Shown here piece after piece: positions 55,844 to 64,000 of a DNA stretch of 64,000 bases. Where the stretch lies: assembly GCA_903931945.1 (NCBI GenBank), contig CAIZEI010000043.1:1-64000 (forward strand), given 5' to 3'. The notes below the pieces were generated by a model. The model was not told where the DNA came from, made no database searches, and saw only the letters and a list, made by a program, of their open reading frames with translations. The position numbers and the translations under genes were made by a program. The stretch is from an uncultured Hyphomicrobiales bacterium. Lineage in GTDB: Bacteria; Pseudomonadota; Alphaproteobacteria; Rhizobiales; Beijerinckiaceae. Within the stretch, counting starts at the first letter, position 1. Each line of letters begins with the position of its first letter.

Positions 55844-56197
55844 ATGAGCGCATTGGAAAGCCTGACAGATATTCCAGGCACACCCGTGTTTACCGGGTTT
55901 AGCGCGAGTCGGGGCTTGGCTCTTAACAAGATGTGCTATTCGTTCAATGATCGCGAGAGCCGCGAAGCGTTTGTGCGCGATGAGGAAGGCTATATGGCGC
56001 GCTTCGGACTGAATGACGCGCAAAAGGCCGCGATTCGCGCACGCAATGTTGCACAACTTATCGAGGCGGGTGGCAATGTTTATTACCTTGCCAAATTTGC
56101 CGGCATTTTCGGCCTTAGCGTGCAAGACATAGGCGCCCAGCAGACCGGAATGTCCGTCGATGCTTTCAAGGCGCATCTCCTGGCGCAAGGGGAATAG
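55844..56197 (+). CDS. ligA: Protocatechuate 4,5-dioxygenase alpha subunit (LigA)
   Basis: 117 residues. The LigA fold is seen in ALNKMCYSFNDRESREAFVRDEEGYMARFGLNDAQKAAIRARN (positions 55918-56043) and GGNVYYLAKFAGIFG. The small subunit caps the active site of LigB in the type II extradiol dioxygenase that opens the ring of protocatechuate between carbons 4 and 5. A start with AGGGAGAGCG upstream fits. LigB follows after one base. No other lig ring-cleavage pathway genes (ligC, ligI, ligJ) are in the window. Confidence 0.9.
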   Translation: MSALESLTDIPGTPVFTGFSASRGLALNKMCYSFNDRESREAFVRDEEGYMARFGLNDAQKAAIRARNVAQLIEAGGNVYYLAKFAGIFGLSVQDIGAQQTGMSVDAFKAHLLAQGE

Positions 56198-56198
56198 A

Positions 56199-57068
56199 AT
56201 GGCGAGAATTATTGGCGGTTTGACAACTTCTCATGTGCCCTCGATCGCTGGGGCAATGGCGCGCGGCGAGGAGCGCACACCTTACTGGAAGCCATTTTTC
56301 GACGCATTTACGCCTGTCCATGAATGGTTGAATCGCGAACGTCCCGATGTTGCGATCGTTATTTATAACGATCATGGGCTTAATTTTTTTCTCGATAAAA
56401 TGCCAACGTTTTCTGTTGGCGCGGCAGCTCGATATGATAACGCTGATGAAGGGTGGGGCATTCCCATTCTGCCTTCATTCGAGGGCGACGTGGATTTGTC
56501 ATGGCATTTGATCGAGCATCTGGTCGCCGATGAATTCGATCTCACAATATGTCAGGAAATGCTGGTCGATCATGCATTTACGCTCCCAATCAAATTGATG
56601 TACCCTGATTCCGGAGGGCAGTGGCCGGTGCGAACTATTCCCATCACCATCAACTCAATTCAGCATCCGCTGCCAAGTGCGATGCGATGCTGGAAGCTGG
56701 GCCAGGCCATTGGGCGCGCTGTCAATAGTTTTCCAAAAGATATGAAAGTGGTTGTGGTTGGCACGGGTGGTCTATCGCACCAGCTCGATGGTGAACGTGC
56801 GGGACTTATCAATAAGGCGTTTGATCTGTTTTGTATGGAGAAAATTGTTAGCGATCCGGCGGCGCTGGCGGCTCTTTCGAATCGCGAAATCATTGAACGC
56901 GCCGGGTCGCAGGGCGTTGAATTGATGACATGGATTACGATGCGCGGAGCCTTGAATGGTGATGTACGTAAAGTAACAAGTCTTTATCACGCGCCGATTT
57001 CGAACACCGGCGGCGCCGTGATGCTGCTTTCCAACGGTTCTCAATCTGTAAGTCTGGCGGCCGAATAG
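56199..57068 (+). CDS. ligB: Protocatechuate 4,5-dioxygenase beta subunit (LigB)
   Basis: 289 residues from ATG 56199, after AGGGGAA; upstream codons from 56160 overlap ligA. The iron-binding and catalytic residues are in LTTSHVPSIAGAMARG (His), VIYNDHGLNFFL (Asp-His), and VGTGGLSHQLDGERAG (His). The protein is the catalytic subunit that uses Fe(II) and oxygen. A near gallate- or protocatechuate-type substrate is expected. A good terminator follows at 57100. Confidence 0.92.
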   Translation: MARIIGGLTTSHVPSIAGAMARGEERTPYWKPFFDAFTPVHEWLNRERPDVAIVIYNDHGLNFFLDKMPTFSVGAAARYDNADEGWGIPILPSFEGDVDLSWHLIEHLVADEFDLTICQEMLVDHAFTLPIKLMYPDSGGQWPVRTIPITINSIQHPLPSAMRCWKLGQAIGRAVNSFPKDMKVVVVGTGGLSHQLDGERAGLINKAFDLFCMEKIVSDPAALAALSNREIIERAGSQGVELMTWITMRGALNGDVRKVTSLYHAPISNTGGAVMLLSNGSQSVSLAAE

Positions 57069-57099
57069 CACTCATCCCGCGATTTGGCATCTGATAGAG

Positions 57100-57133
57100 G
57101 GGCGCTTCCTGTTTCAGGATGCGCCCATTTTTT
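57100..57133 (+). terminator. Rho-independent terminator of ligAB
   Basis: GGGCGC (57100-57105) pairs with GCGCCC (57121-57126); inside, TCCTG pairs with CAGGA. Six T follow. Confidence 0.85.
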
Positions 57134-57187
57134 CGTGATACATGCGTGTGTCCGCTCGCTACAAAATGCAAATGGAAAGGATATAGA

Positions 57188-57224
57188 TAAAAATGGATCG
57201 GGTCAGGACCCGATCCACGTTTTT
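57188..57224. terminator. Bidirectional terminator before the Rieske oxygenase end
   Basis: TGGATCGGGTC (57194-57204) pairs with GACCCGATCCA (57207-57217), with T tracts on both strands. On the minus strand it lies just after the Rieske gene stop and is its terminator. Confidence 0.85.
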
Positions 57225-57242
57225 GACTGACTTTGTCTACTG

Positions 57243-58529
57243 TCAGACGGAGACCTGTGGCTTACCACGTTTTTGCTTGAGCGCCTCCGCAGCCCCCTTC
57301 TGGTAGGCGACATCGCGAGGCAGCAGCAATGCGGCCTGCCGAATTTTGTGGTGTTCGGTATCGACACCTGGCGGTAGTGTTCCCTTTTCCGCCAGCGCTT
57401 TGGCTGCGCGCATCAGTCTGTGCCGCGCCATGATGATGCCGTTGTCGCAACCCACCAGATTTTCTTTCGTCCGGTCGATGATTGGCCCCATGCTTTCCTG
57501 CAATGACCCATCCTGGATCGCAATACCTTTAATTCCGCTGTATTCGGCGCCTGAACGCTGCGCCTCACGGTCCATGAGGTAATCGTTATCCTTGTTGGCG
57601 ACCGGTCGATAGGTGCCGGGAATATTGGCGGAGTGCACGCCATATCCTTTTTTCATGTTGGCGCGTTCGTCGGCTGTCAGCGCGCGCACCGGATGATAGT
57701 CGTAACTCCAAGCGTAGCAATTTTCGTCGTCGACGGGGACCCAGAAATGACCGTGCATCGGGTAGTCGCCGCGTGGCGGAACTGCGGTGAAACAGGGCAT
57801 GACCCATGGTGTAATGCGCCAATAGTATTGATTGTCCTCCGCATTACGACGCGCGCCGATGAAGAGTCCGCCTGCTGACTCAACAACCTCAAAGACAGGC
57901 GCGAGATCGCCGAAATTGTATTTATTCCCGCCTGCGCCTTTGAACAGTGGATCGGAATTGACGTTGCCGCGATGCAGCCAAGACACGTGGCTGGAATCGA
58001 TGCCGCCTTCCATGGCTTGCAGCCAGTTGCACTCCTGAATACGTTTTGAAATGTAACTTTGTTCCCGGGGCACAACACAGAATTCGAACTCCGGCAAAGC
58101 AGGCTGCCGCTCCGGTGGACCCATATAAGTCCACAACACGCCGCCACGCTCGACGAGCGGATAGGATGTCAATTTGATTTTTTTTGCGTAGCCAGATTCG
58201 ACTGCTTCAGAGGGCACATCCACACATTGCCCGGTGAAATCGAATTTCCATCCATGATATGGGCAGCGCAGGCCGCATTCTTCGTTACGCCCGAACCATA
58301 GCGAGGCGCCGCGATGCGGGCAGAACTCATCGATCAGGCCGAGCCGACCTTCGCTGTCGCGAAAGGCGATCAAACGCTCGGATAGAATTTTGACCCGGAC
58401 GGGCGGGCAATCGTTTTCTGGCAATTCCTCGGCCAGCAGCGCTGGCAGCCAATAACACCGGAATAAATTTCCCATCGCAGTCCCGGGCCCGGTGCGTGTA
58501 ACAAATTCATTTTGTTCCTTGGACAGCAT
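57243..58529 (-). CDS. Rieske-type aromatic ring-hydroxylating oxygenase alpha subunit
   Basis: 428 residues. The Rieske cluster ligands are CPHRGASLWFGRNEECGLRCPYHGW (CxH and CxxH; positions 58255-58329), and the mononuclear iron ligands lie in GIDSSHVSWLH. The start LSKEQNEFVTRTGPGTAMGNLFRCYWLPAL resembles phthalate 4,5-dioxygenase and related demethylases such as the LigX type. It would hydroxylate or demethylate an aromatic acid. No reductase or ferredoxin partner is adjacent. It converges on ligAB, giving a plausible upper-pathway step before ring cleavage. Confidence 0.9.
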   Translation of the reverse strand: MLSKEQNEFVTRTGPGTAMGNLFRCYWLPALLAEELPENDCPPVRVKILSERLIAFRDSEGRLGLIDEFCPHRGASLWFGRNEECGLRCPYHGWKFDFTGQCVDVPSEAVESGYAKKIKLTSYPLVERGGVLWTYMGPPERQPALPEFEFCVVPREQSYISKRIQECNWLQAMEGGIDSSHVSWLHRGNVNSDPLFKGAGGNKYNFGDLAPVFEVVESAGGLFIGARRNAEDNQYYWRITPWVMPCFTAVPPRGDYPMHGHFWVPVDDENCYAWSYDYHPVRALTADERANMKKGYGVHSANIPGTYRPVANKDNDYLMDREAQRSGAEYSGIKGIAIQDGSLQESMGPIIDRTKENLVGCDNGIIMARHRLMRAAKALAEKGTLPPGVDTEHHKIRQAALLLPRDVAYQKGAAEALKQKRGKPQVSV

Positions 58530-58655
58530 AGCGTTCTCCTCGATTCATGAGCAGGTGCTAGCCTGCCACTGAGCCTGTAATTTGTTCCTTCATAGGGAAC
58601 AGAGTTCCGTATATCGAAACAATATGTGAAGAGCCTGAATTCTCGACGGGCCGCC

Positions 58656-58669
58656 TTGAGTTGGATCAA
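58656..58669. promoter_or_regulatory. FNR/FixK-type box 1 upstream of ccoN
   Basis: TTGAGTTGGATCAA matches TTGA-N6-TCAA. Centre about 176 bases before the ccoN ATG and 133 before the Rieske ATG on the other strand, so it may serve either side. Confidence 0.65.
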
Positions 58670-58733
58670 TAAGCCCGTATAAATCGGATATTGCTCGGCA
58701 TTCCCGACGGCTCCATACCGAGCCGAGCCTAAC

Positions 58734-58747
58734 TTGAGCTGAATCAA
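58734..58747. promoter_or_regulatory. FNR/FixK-type box 2 upstream of ccoN
   Basis: TTGAGCTGAATCAA matches TTGA-N6-TCAA. Centre about 98 bases before the ccoN ATG, which would put a class II start near 58782. FixK or FNR activation is the rule for cbb3 operons in alphaproteobacteria. Confidence 0.75.
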
Positions 58748-58838
58748 TGCCGGCGACAGGGTGTTGCGGCACTGCTCGGAAATTCCAGTTGGCGTGGCGA
58801 TTCGCGCGAGCAAGGGCGCGAAAGCGAGGGGCGAAGGC

Positions 58839-60500
58839 ATGAGCGATATTTCGATGCGAACCAAAGCCATGACATTAGGCGAGATCGGCCTTATCATTGT
58901 CTTTATCGCCTTGGCGTGCTTTTCGCTGCTCGTCGCCTCGAAAGCCTACGATCCCGGTTATGCTTTTCACGCATGGCTTTTTGCCGCGGCAAGCTGTGTG
59001 GCGATATTCGCCATTTTCAATCGTTATCATGATCGGCCTGCCGAACCGCCCCCGCAATCGATTGACGGGAAACCCAATTACAATTTTGCCCCGGTCAAAT
59101 TCATGTCGCTCGCAGCGATGTTCTGGGGTATCGCGGGCTTTTCCGTGGGTCTTTATCTTGCTTGCGAGATGGCGTTCCCGGTCTTGAACTTCGATCTGCC
59201 ATGGATTGCTTTCGGGCGATTGAGGCCGCTGCATACCTCGGCGGTTATATTCGCATTTGGTGGCAATGTCTTGCTGGCGACGTCGTTCTACGTCGTTCAG
59301 CGCACGTGCCGCGCCCGGCTGGCGGGCGATCTTGCGCCCTGGTTTATCGCGCTCGGCTATAATTTTTTCATCGTCATAGCGGGTACAGGCTATCTGCTCG
59401 GCATTACGCACTCGAAAGAATATGCCGAGCCGGAATGGTATGCAGATATCCTGCTGGTTTGCGTTTGGGTCACCTATCTTCTGGTTTTTCTTGGCACTTT
59501 ATGGAAGCGCGCGGAACCTCATATTTACGTTGCGAACTGGTTTTTTCTGGCGTTCATCGTGACGATTGCGGTGCTGGTGCTCGGCAATAACGCCTCGATC
59601 CCGGTGTCGATCTATTCCCCAAAATCCTACATCGTCTGGTCCGGCGTGCAGGATGCGATGATTCAGTGGTGGTATGGGCACAACGCGGTCGGGTTTTTCC
59701 TGACCGCAGGTTTTCTCGGCATCATGTATTATTTCATTCCCAAGCGCGCCAATAGACCGATCTATTCTTACCGGCTGTCAATCGTGCATTTCTGGGCGTT
59801 GATTTTCCTCTATATCTGGGCTGGTCCGCACCACCTCCATTACACGGCGTTGCCGGATTGGGCGCAGACGCTAGGCATGACCTTTTCAATCATGCTGTGG
59901 ATGCCTTCATGGGGCGGCATGATCAACGGCTTGATGACGCTATCGGGCGCATGGGACAAGCTGCGCACCGATCCAGTATTGCGCATGCTCGTCGTCTCTG
60001 TCGCTTTTTACGGCATGGCGACATTCGAGGGGCCTGTCATGTCGATCAAGTCGGTCAATGCGCTTAGCCATTACACGGACTGGGGTATAGGCCATGTGCA
60101 TTCCGGGAGCCTTGGATGGGTTGGTTTTGTGTCATTCGGAGCGCTCTATTGCCTCGTGCCGTGGCTGTGGAATCGACGAGAGCTTTATTCGCTCAAGCTG
60201 GTGAACTGGCATTTCTGGATCGCAACTATTGGCATCGTCTTTTACATCACTGCCATGTGGGTTGCTGGCATCATGCAAGGCCTGATGTGGCGCGCCTACA
60301 CAAGCCAGGGTTTTCTCCAATACTCATTTGTTGAAACCACCGAGGCGATGCACCCGATGTACATCATCCGGGCGCTAGGAGGCGGGATGTTCCTGATTGG
60401 CGCTGTGATCATGGCCTACAATCTCATCATGACGATTGTGGCCGCACCGCGGGCGGATGAGATCGCCACACCTGCTCCCGCGCTCGCGCCTGCTGAATAG
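58839..60500 (+). CDS. ccoN: cbb3-type cytochrome c oxidase subunit I
   Basis: 553 residues from [11 protein letters not shown], with GGGGCGAAGG upstream; earlier in-frame codons are not conserved. About 14 membrane spans. The haem and copper ligands appear in [42 protein letters not shown] and [17 protein letters not shown]. It is the catalytic subunit of the high-affinity oxidase used at low oxygen. First gene of ccoNOQPGH. Confidence 0.96.
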   Translation: MSDISMRTKAMTLGEIGLIIVFIALACFSLLVASKAYDPGYAFHAWLFAAASCVAIFAIFNRYHDRPAEPPPQSIDGKPNYNFAPVKFMSLAAMFWGIAGFSVGLYLACEMAFPVLNFDLPWIAFGRLRPLHTSAVIFAFGGNVLLATSFYVVQRTCRARLAGDLAPWFIALGYNFFIVIAGTGYLLGITHSKEYAEPEWYADILLVCVWVTYLLVFLGTLWKRAEPHIYVANWFFLAFIVTIAVLVLGNNASIPVSIYSPKSYIVWSGVQDAMIQWWYGHNAVGFFLTAGFLGIMYYFIPKRANRPIYSYRLSIVHFWALIFLYIWAGPHHLHYTALPDWAQTLGMTFSIMLWMPSWGGMINGLMTLSGAWDKLRTDPVLRMLVVSVAFYGMATFEGPVMSIKSVNALSHYTDWGIGHVHSGSLGWVGFVSFGALYCLVPWLWNRRELYSLKLVNWHFWIATIGIVFYITAMWVAGIMQGLMWRAYTSQGFLQYSFVETTEAMHPMYIIRALGGGMFLIGAVIMAYNLIMTIVAAPRADEIATPAPALAPAE

Positions 60501-60510
60501 GGGAACGTCC

Positions 60511-61263
60511 ATGACAGCTTCTACTCCCGGTCGTTCGCTTTGGCAGCGCCACCAGATCATTGAGAAGAACTCCATCCTTTTGTTGATCGGAATTCTGATT
60601 GCCGTTTCCATCGGCGGTCTCGTCGAGGTGCTGCCGCTCTTTTATCTCAAGAGCACAATCGAAAAAGTGGATAGCATCAGGCCCTATTCGCCGCTCGAAT
60701 TGATGGGGTTCAACATTTACGTTCGCGAGGGCTGCTACCTCTGTCATTCCCAAATGATCCGTCCGTTGCGCGATGAGGTCGAACGCTACGGCCATTACTC
60801 CCTTGCTGCGGAAAGCATGTACGATCATCCCTTCCAGTGGGGCTCGAAACGCAACGGTCCAGACCTCGCGCGTGTCGGCGGTAAATATTCCGACGACTGG
60901 CAACGCGATCACTTGCGCAATCCGCGCGCAGTTGTGCCCGCTTCGATTATGCCAGGTTATCCCTGGATGGAAAAAAAGCCTCTCGATCCCACGCATATAG
61001 GTGAGCATCTTGCGACGCTTGCGCTTGAGGGCGTGCCTTACACCAAGGACATGATCGACGACGCAGTTGCAGACGCTTGGGCGCAGGGCAGCGGCGACGA
61101 CGCGAGCCCGGACTTTCTGAAGCGGTATCCGAAAGCCATCGTGAGGGATCTTGGCGGCAACAAGGGACAGATGACGGAGGCCGACGCGCTGATTGCCTAC
61201 CTTCAACTCCTTGGCACGCAAGTCGATTTCAAGATTTATGACGACAAGGCCAACATTCGTTAG
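60511..61263 (+). CDS. ccoO: cbb3-type oxidase monohaem cytochrome subunit II
   Basis: 250 residues from ATG 60511, after AGGGGAACG. An N-terminal membrane anchor (ILLLIGILIAVSIGGLVEVLPL) is followed by a cytochrome c domain with GCYLCHSQMIRPL and the distal methionine in IMPGYPWM. It passes electrons to CcoN. Typical length. Confidence 0.96.
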   Translation: MTASTPGRSLWQRHQIIEKNSILLLIGILIAVSIGGLVEVLPLFYLKSTIEKVDSIRPYSPLELMGFNIYVREGCYLCHSQMIRPLRDEVERYGHYSLAAESMYDHPFQWGSKRNGPDLARVGGKYSDDWQRDHLRNPRAVVPASIMPGYPWMEKKPLDPTHIGEHLATLALEGVPYTKDMIDDAVADAWAQGSGDDASPDFLKRYPKAIVRDLGGNKGQMTEADALIAYLQLLGTQVDFKIYDDKANIR

Positions 61264-61273
61264 GAGCCCTTTA

Positions 61274-61426
61274 ATGTCCACCTATGAAATCATGCAGCGA
61301 TTTGCCGCATCGTTTGGCCTCGCGTGGTTCGGACTGATTGCGGTGATCGCGACTGTTTACGCGCTATTGCCGTCAAAGAGCGATGCTTTCGACGAAGCCG
61401 CGCGCATTCCCCTGCGGGAGGATTAA
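61274..61426 (+). CDS. ccoQ: cbb3-type oxidase subunit CcoQ
   Basis: 50 residues, MSTYEIMQRFAASFGLAW onward, with one membrane helix and a short charged tail (DEAARIPLRED). CcoQ stabilises the complex. TAGGAG lies eight bases upstream and ccoP follows after three bases. Position, length and topology support the call. Confidence 0.9.
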   Translation: MSTYEIMQRFAASFGLAWFGLIAVIATVYALLPSKSDAFDEAARIPLRED

Positions 61427-61429
61427 CCG

Positions 61430-62323
61430 ATGCCTGAGGCAGCCAACGACGCTAAAACGCCACCGACCGACTCGCATTCCGGAATGACCACGACCGGCCA
61501 CGAATGGGATGGGATATGTGAACTCAACACGCCCCTGCCCGCTTGGTGGCTCTACACTTTCTACGCCTGCATCGTTTGGGCTGTGGGCTATTGGTTCGTT
61601 TATCCGGCTTGGCCGCTGCTGACAGGCTATACGCATGGAGCGTTTGGCTGGCAATCGCGCGCCGCCGTTGTCAGCGATCTTGCTGAACTTGGGGCGTTGC
61701 GCGGGCCGATGAACGCCAAGATCGCCAGCGCCTCGCTTGCTGATATCGAGAAGACGCCCGAGTTGCTTGCCTTTGCGCGGGCTGAGGGCGGCGCAGCTTT
61801 TGCAATCAACTGCGCGCCATGCCACGGCTCGGGCGGGCAGGGCTCGACCGGCTATCCCAACCTCAACGCCGATCGCTGGATCTGGGGCGGTTCGCTCGAT
61901 GAAATCGCCACGACCATCGCTCACGGAGCGCGCTCGCAAGACGACCCCAAGACGCATTCCTCAATGATGCCGTCCTTTGGGCGTGACGAGATTTTGAACG
62001 CAGACCAGATTTCGGATGTGGCCGATTACGTTCGTTCATTGTCGGGCGCCGATACGACGAACGGCGTCGATCTGGCGAAGGGCAAGAAAGTCTACTCGGA
62101 CAATTGCGCGGTCTGCCACGGCGAGGATGGCAAGGGCTCGAAACAGGTTGGCGCCCCCAATCTGACGACCCAGGTCTGGCTTTATGGATCGACCAAAGCG
62201 GATATTGCTCATCGTGTCGATGTGGGTGGCGGCGGGACCATGCCGGCGTGGGGCGCCAAGCTTGATGCGCCAACAATCAAGACGCTTGCGGTCTTCGTGC
62301 ACAGTCTTGGCGGCGGTCAGTGA
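61430..62323 (+). CDS. ccoP: cbb3-type oxidase diheme subunit III
   Basis: 297 residues. An N-terminal FixP domain with a membrane helix (WWLYTFYACIVWAVGYWFVY) is followed by two cytochrome c modules with CAPCH and CAVCH. HEWDGICELNTPLP near the start is the conserved CcoP opening. Its stop overlaps the GTG of ccoG. It takes electrons from soluble cytochromes c. Confidence 0.95.
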   Translation: MPEAANDAKTPPTDSHSGMTTTGHEWDGICELNTPLPAWWLYTFYACIVWAVGYWFVYPAWPLLTGYTHGAFGWQSRAAVVSDLAELGALRGPMNAKIASASLADIEKTPELLAFARAEGGAAFAINCAPCHGSGGQGSTGYPNLNADRWIWGGSLDEIATTIAHGARSQDDPKTHSSMMPSFGRDEILNADQISDVADYVRSLSGADTTNGVDLAKGKKVYSDNCAVCHGEDGKGSKQVGAPNLTTQVWLYGSTKADIAHRVDVGGGGTMPAWGAKLDAPTIKTLAVFVHSLGGGQ

Positions 62324-63774
62324 CCAATTTCCTTGCGCAGGACGATGAAGAGTTTCCTGAAGGCGCGCTCTATGCTTCAGCCAAGCGCATTTATCCGCAA
62401 ACTGTCGACGGTTTCTATCGGCGCTTGAAATGGCTCATCCTTTGTCTGACGCTTGCGGTCTATTATCTGCTTCCGTTTATTCGCTGGAACCGTGGCTCGG
62501 CTGAGCCCGGCCAGGCAGTGCTCGTCGATCTTGTGAACCGGAAATTCTATTTCTTCTTCATCGAGATCTGGCCGCAGGAGGTCTACTACCTCACGGGCTT
62601 GCTGATCATCGCCGCGATGGCGCTGTTCCTGATGAATGCGCTTGCCGGCCGTGTGTGGTGCGGGTATCTCTGCCCGCAAACGGTATGGACGGATCTCTTC
62701 GTTCTCGTTGAACGTTGCGTTGAGGGAGATCGCCGCGAGCGTATGCGAAAGGATGCCGGGCCGTGGACGGCGCAACGCATTCGCGAGAAAATGCTCAAGC
62801 ACACGCTATGGCTCATCATTGCGTGGTGGACTGGCGGCGCGTGGGTTCTATATTTCGCAGATGCGCCTACGCTGGTGCTAAGCTTGGCCAATTTTCACGC
62901 GCCGGCGGTCGCATGGATCTGGATAGCCATATTAACGTTCACCACCTATGTTCTGGCCGGCGTCATGCGCGAACAGGTGTGTCTCTATATGTGTCCATGG
63001 CCGCGCATTCAGGCGGCGATGACCGACGAAAACGCCCTCAACGTAACCTATCGTCTCGATCGTGGCGAACAACGCATGTCGCTAAAAAAGGCTGAGGCGA
63101 CGCGGGCGCGCGGAGAATCCGCAGGCGATTGTATCGACTGCGGTCAGTGCGTCGCTGTGTGCCCGACTGGCGTCGATATTCGGGAAGGCTCGCAACTGGG
63201 ATGCATTCAGTGCGGCCTGTGCATCGACGCCTGCGATAACGTGATGGCCAGAATAGGTCGTCCGCTACGACTTATCGCATACGATACCGAAATCAACATC
63301 GGCAATCGACGCGCCGGCAAGCCCAATGAATTCAAACTAATTCGTCCTCGAACAATTTTATACGCTTTCGTCATAGCGTTGGTAGGCGGAGTGATGATGG
63401 ATGCGTTGGTCACCCGTCTCGATCTTGGCGTCAGCATTATTCATGATCGCAACCCCATGTACGTGCGGACTGCGGATGGGTCGATCCGAAACGCCTACAC
63501 CATTCGCATCGTCAATCGTTTGCCTACACCGCGCCGATTCTTGATTTCGATGGAGGGCCTGACCAATCAACGCCTGGATGCGATCGGTCTTGAGCGACAG
63601 TCCGATAATGTTTTGATAGCAGAAATTGGTCCAGATCAGACCCGCGAAGCGCGTGTCACTGTAACCCTTCCATCGAACGCTAACGTTCAAGCGTCAACAA
63701 ATATTCAGTTCCGCATTTCGGATCAGGGCAGCGGCGAGACCGTTGAAGCGCAAGATCGCTTCGATGGACCATGA
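62320..63774 (+). CDS. ccoG: cbb3 oxidase accessory protein CcoG/FixG
   Basis: 484 residues from GTG 62320 (GTGA overlap with ccoP). Five to six membrane spans plus two 4Fe-4S clusters: CIDCGQCVAVCPTG and CIQCGLCIDACDN. CcoG has been described as a cupric reductase that helps copper delivery to the oxidase. The C-terminal Ig-like FixG domain follows the last span. Part of the ccoNOQPGH operon. Confidence 0.94.
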   Translation: MTNFLAQDDEEFPEGALYASAKRIYPQTVDGFYRRLKWLILCLTLAVYYLLPFIRWNRGSAEPGQAVLVDLVNRKFYFFFIEIWPQEVYYLTGLLIIAAMALFLMNALAGRVWCGYLCPQTVWTDLFVLVERCVEGDRRERMRKDAGPWTAQRIREKMLKHTLWLIIAWWTGGAWVLYFADAPTLVLSLANFHAPAVAWIWIAILTFTTYVLAGVMREQVCLYMCPWPRIQAAMTDENALNVTYRLDRGEQRMSLKKAEATRARGESAGDCIDCGQCVAVCPTGVDIREGSQLGCIQCGLCIDACDNVMARIGRPLRLIAYDTEINIGNRRAGKPNEFKLIRPRTILYAFVIALVGGVMMDALVTRLDLGVSIIHDRNPMYVRTADGSIRNAYTIRIVNRLPTPRRFLISMEGLTNQRLDAIGLERQSDNVLIAEIGPDQTREARVTVTLPSNANVQASTNIQFRISDQGSGETVEAQDRFDGP

Positions 63775-63798
63775 AACATGAACTTGAGGTGATGAGCA

Positions 63799-64000
63799 AT
63801 GAGTGTTCGATCCCAATCAGTCCCGGCAATCCGATCAACCGGCAATCGAGGCTTTACGGGGGCGATGGCGCTTGCAGCTGTCCTGGTTAGCTTTGGTGCA
63901 GTTTTCATCGCAAATGGCGCTCTCGTCTATTACGCTCTGTCGACATTTTCGGGCGAGGAAGATGCGAGCCCGTATGAGCATGGACTGGCTTACGACAACG
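63799..64000 (+). CDS. ccoH: CcoH/FixH family protein, N-terminal part (cut by window edge)
   Basis: The first 67 codons are present. It begins MSVRSQSVPAIRSTGNRG, then one membrane helix (AMALAAVLVSFGAVFIANGA) and SPYEHGLAYDN, the FixH signature (xSPYxxGLxYxx). FixH takes part in oxidase assembly. It follows ccoG by 24 bases. The rest is beyond base 64000. Confidence 0.92.
   Translation, partial: MSVRSQSVPAIRSTGNRGFTGAMALAAVLVSFGAVFIANGALVYYALSTFSGEEDASPYEHGLAYDN

Overview
The window looks like a chromosomal segment of an alphaproteobacterium of the Hyphomicrobiales (Rhizobiales). The evidence is the family content and order: DUF1244 / N-formylglutamate amidohydrolase / DUF1036 / pykA, DUF4167 / clpB, dnaQ / coaE / ppsR, ccmABCDG, DUF4169 next to a ribbon-helix-helix protein, lgt / midA / pgeF, and a fixNOQPGH (ccoNOQPGH) operon. 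A Beijerinckiaceae-like relative is my guess, not a demonstrated placement. No tRNA, rRNA, CRISPR array or prophage was seen.

Layout. 1-2142 (minus): nfuA, tsaB, rimI and the first 27 codons of rho. 2428-6429 (plus): a compact, poorly characterised export module made of a DUF6152 protein, three tandem paralogous secreted proteins and two four-helix DUF6644-like membrane proteins. 6430-9319 (minus): a translationally coupled diheme cytochrome c / parvulin isomerase / HupE-UreJ trio. 9870-10565: a decayed, internally deleted IS3-family element. 10583-12786 (minus): dnaQ, coaE and ppsR. 12955-15823: ccmABCDG for haem export and cytochrome c maturation. 15929-30207 (plus): an archaeal/eukaryal-type prolyl-tRNA synthetase, ppdK, a DUF1194 protein, ggt, an NMT1-type binding protein, trxB-lysR, a possible small RNA, and a giant AsmA-like protein. 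30225-37735 (minus): housekeeping genes (RHH, DUF4169, aspartate aminotransferase, pgeF-midA-lgt, transaldolase, DUF1244, N-formylglutamate amidohydrolase). 37825-40865 (plus): DUF1036, pykA and a diheme cytochrome. 40956-47465: a Bug-type binding protein, DUF4167, clpB and uppP. 47792-54509: an accessory island with two paralogous iron-type binding proteins, a fused double permease, an LLM flavin monooxygenase and a 2OG-Fe(II)-type oxygenase. 54953-58529: a small cytochrome c, an eRF1-like protein, ligAB and a Rieske oxygenase. 58839-64000: the cbb3 oxidase operon, running off the right end.

How the parts work together. Respiratory cytochrome c is a recurring theme: haem export and maturation genes, four c-type cytochrome genes besides ccoO/ccoP, and the high-affinity cbb3 oxidase. 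FNR/FixK-type boxes (TTGA-N6-TCAA) lie twice upstream of ccoN and once, as a perfect palindrome, between the divergent eRF1-like gene and ligA, so micro-oxic control probably reaches beyond the oxidase. Central carbon flow is represented by ppdK, its likely regulator ppsR, pykA and transaldolase. Aromatic ring cleavage (LigAB), a Rieske oxygenase and the LLM/2OG oxygenase island point to use of aromatic and organo-N or organo-S compounds. The most interesting uncharacterised unit is the DUF6152 / triplicated secreted protein / DUF6644 operon at 2428-6429.
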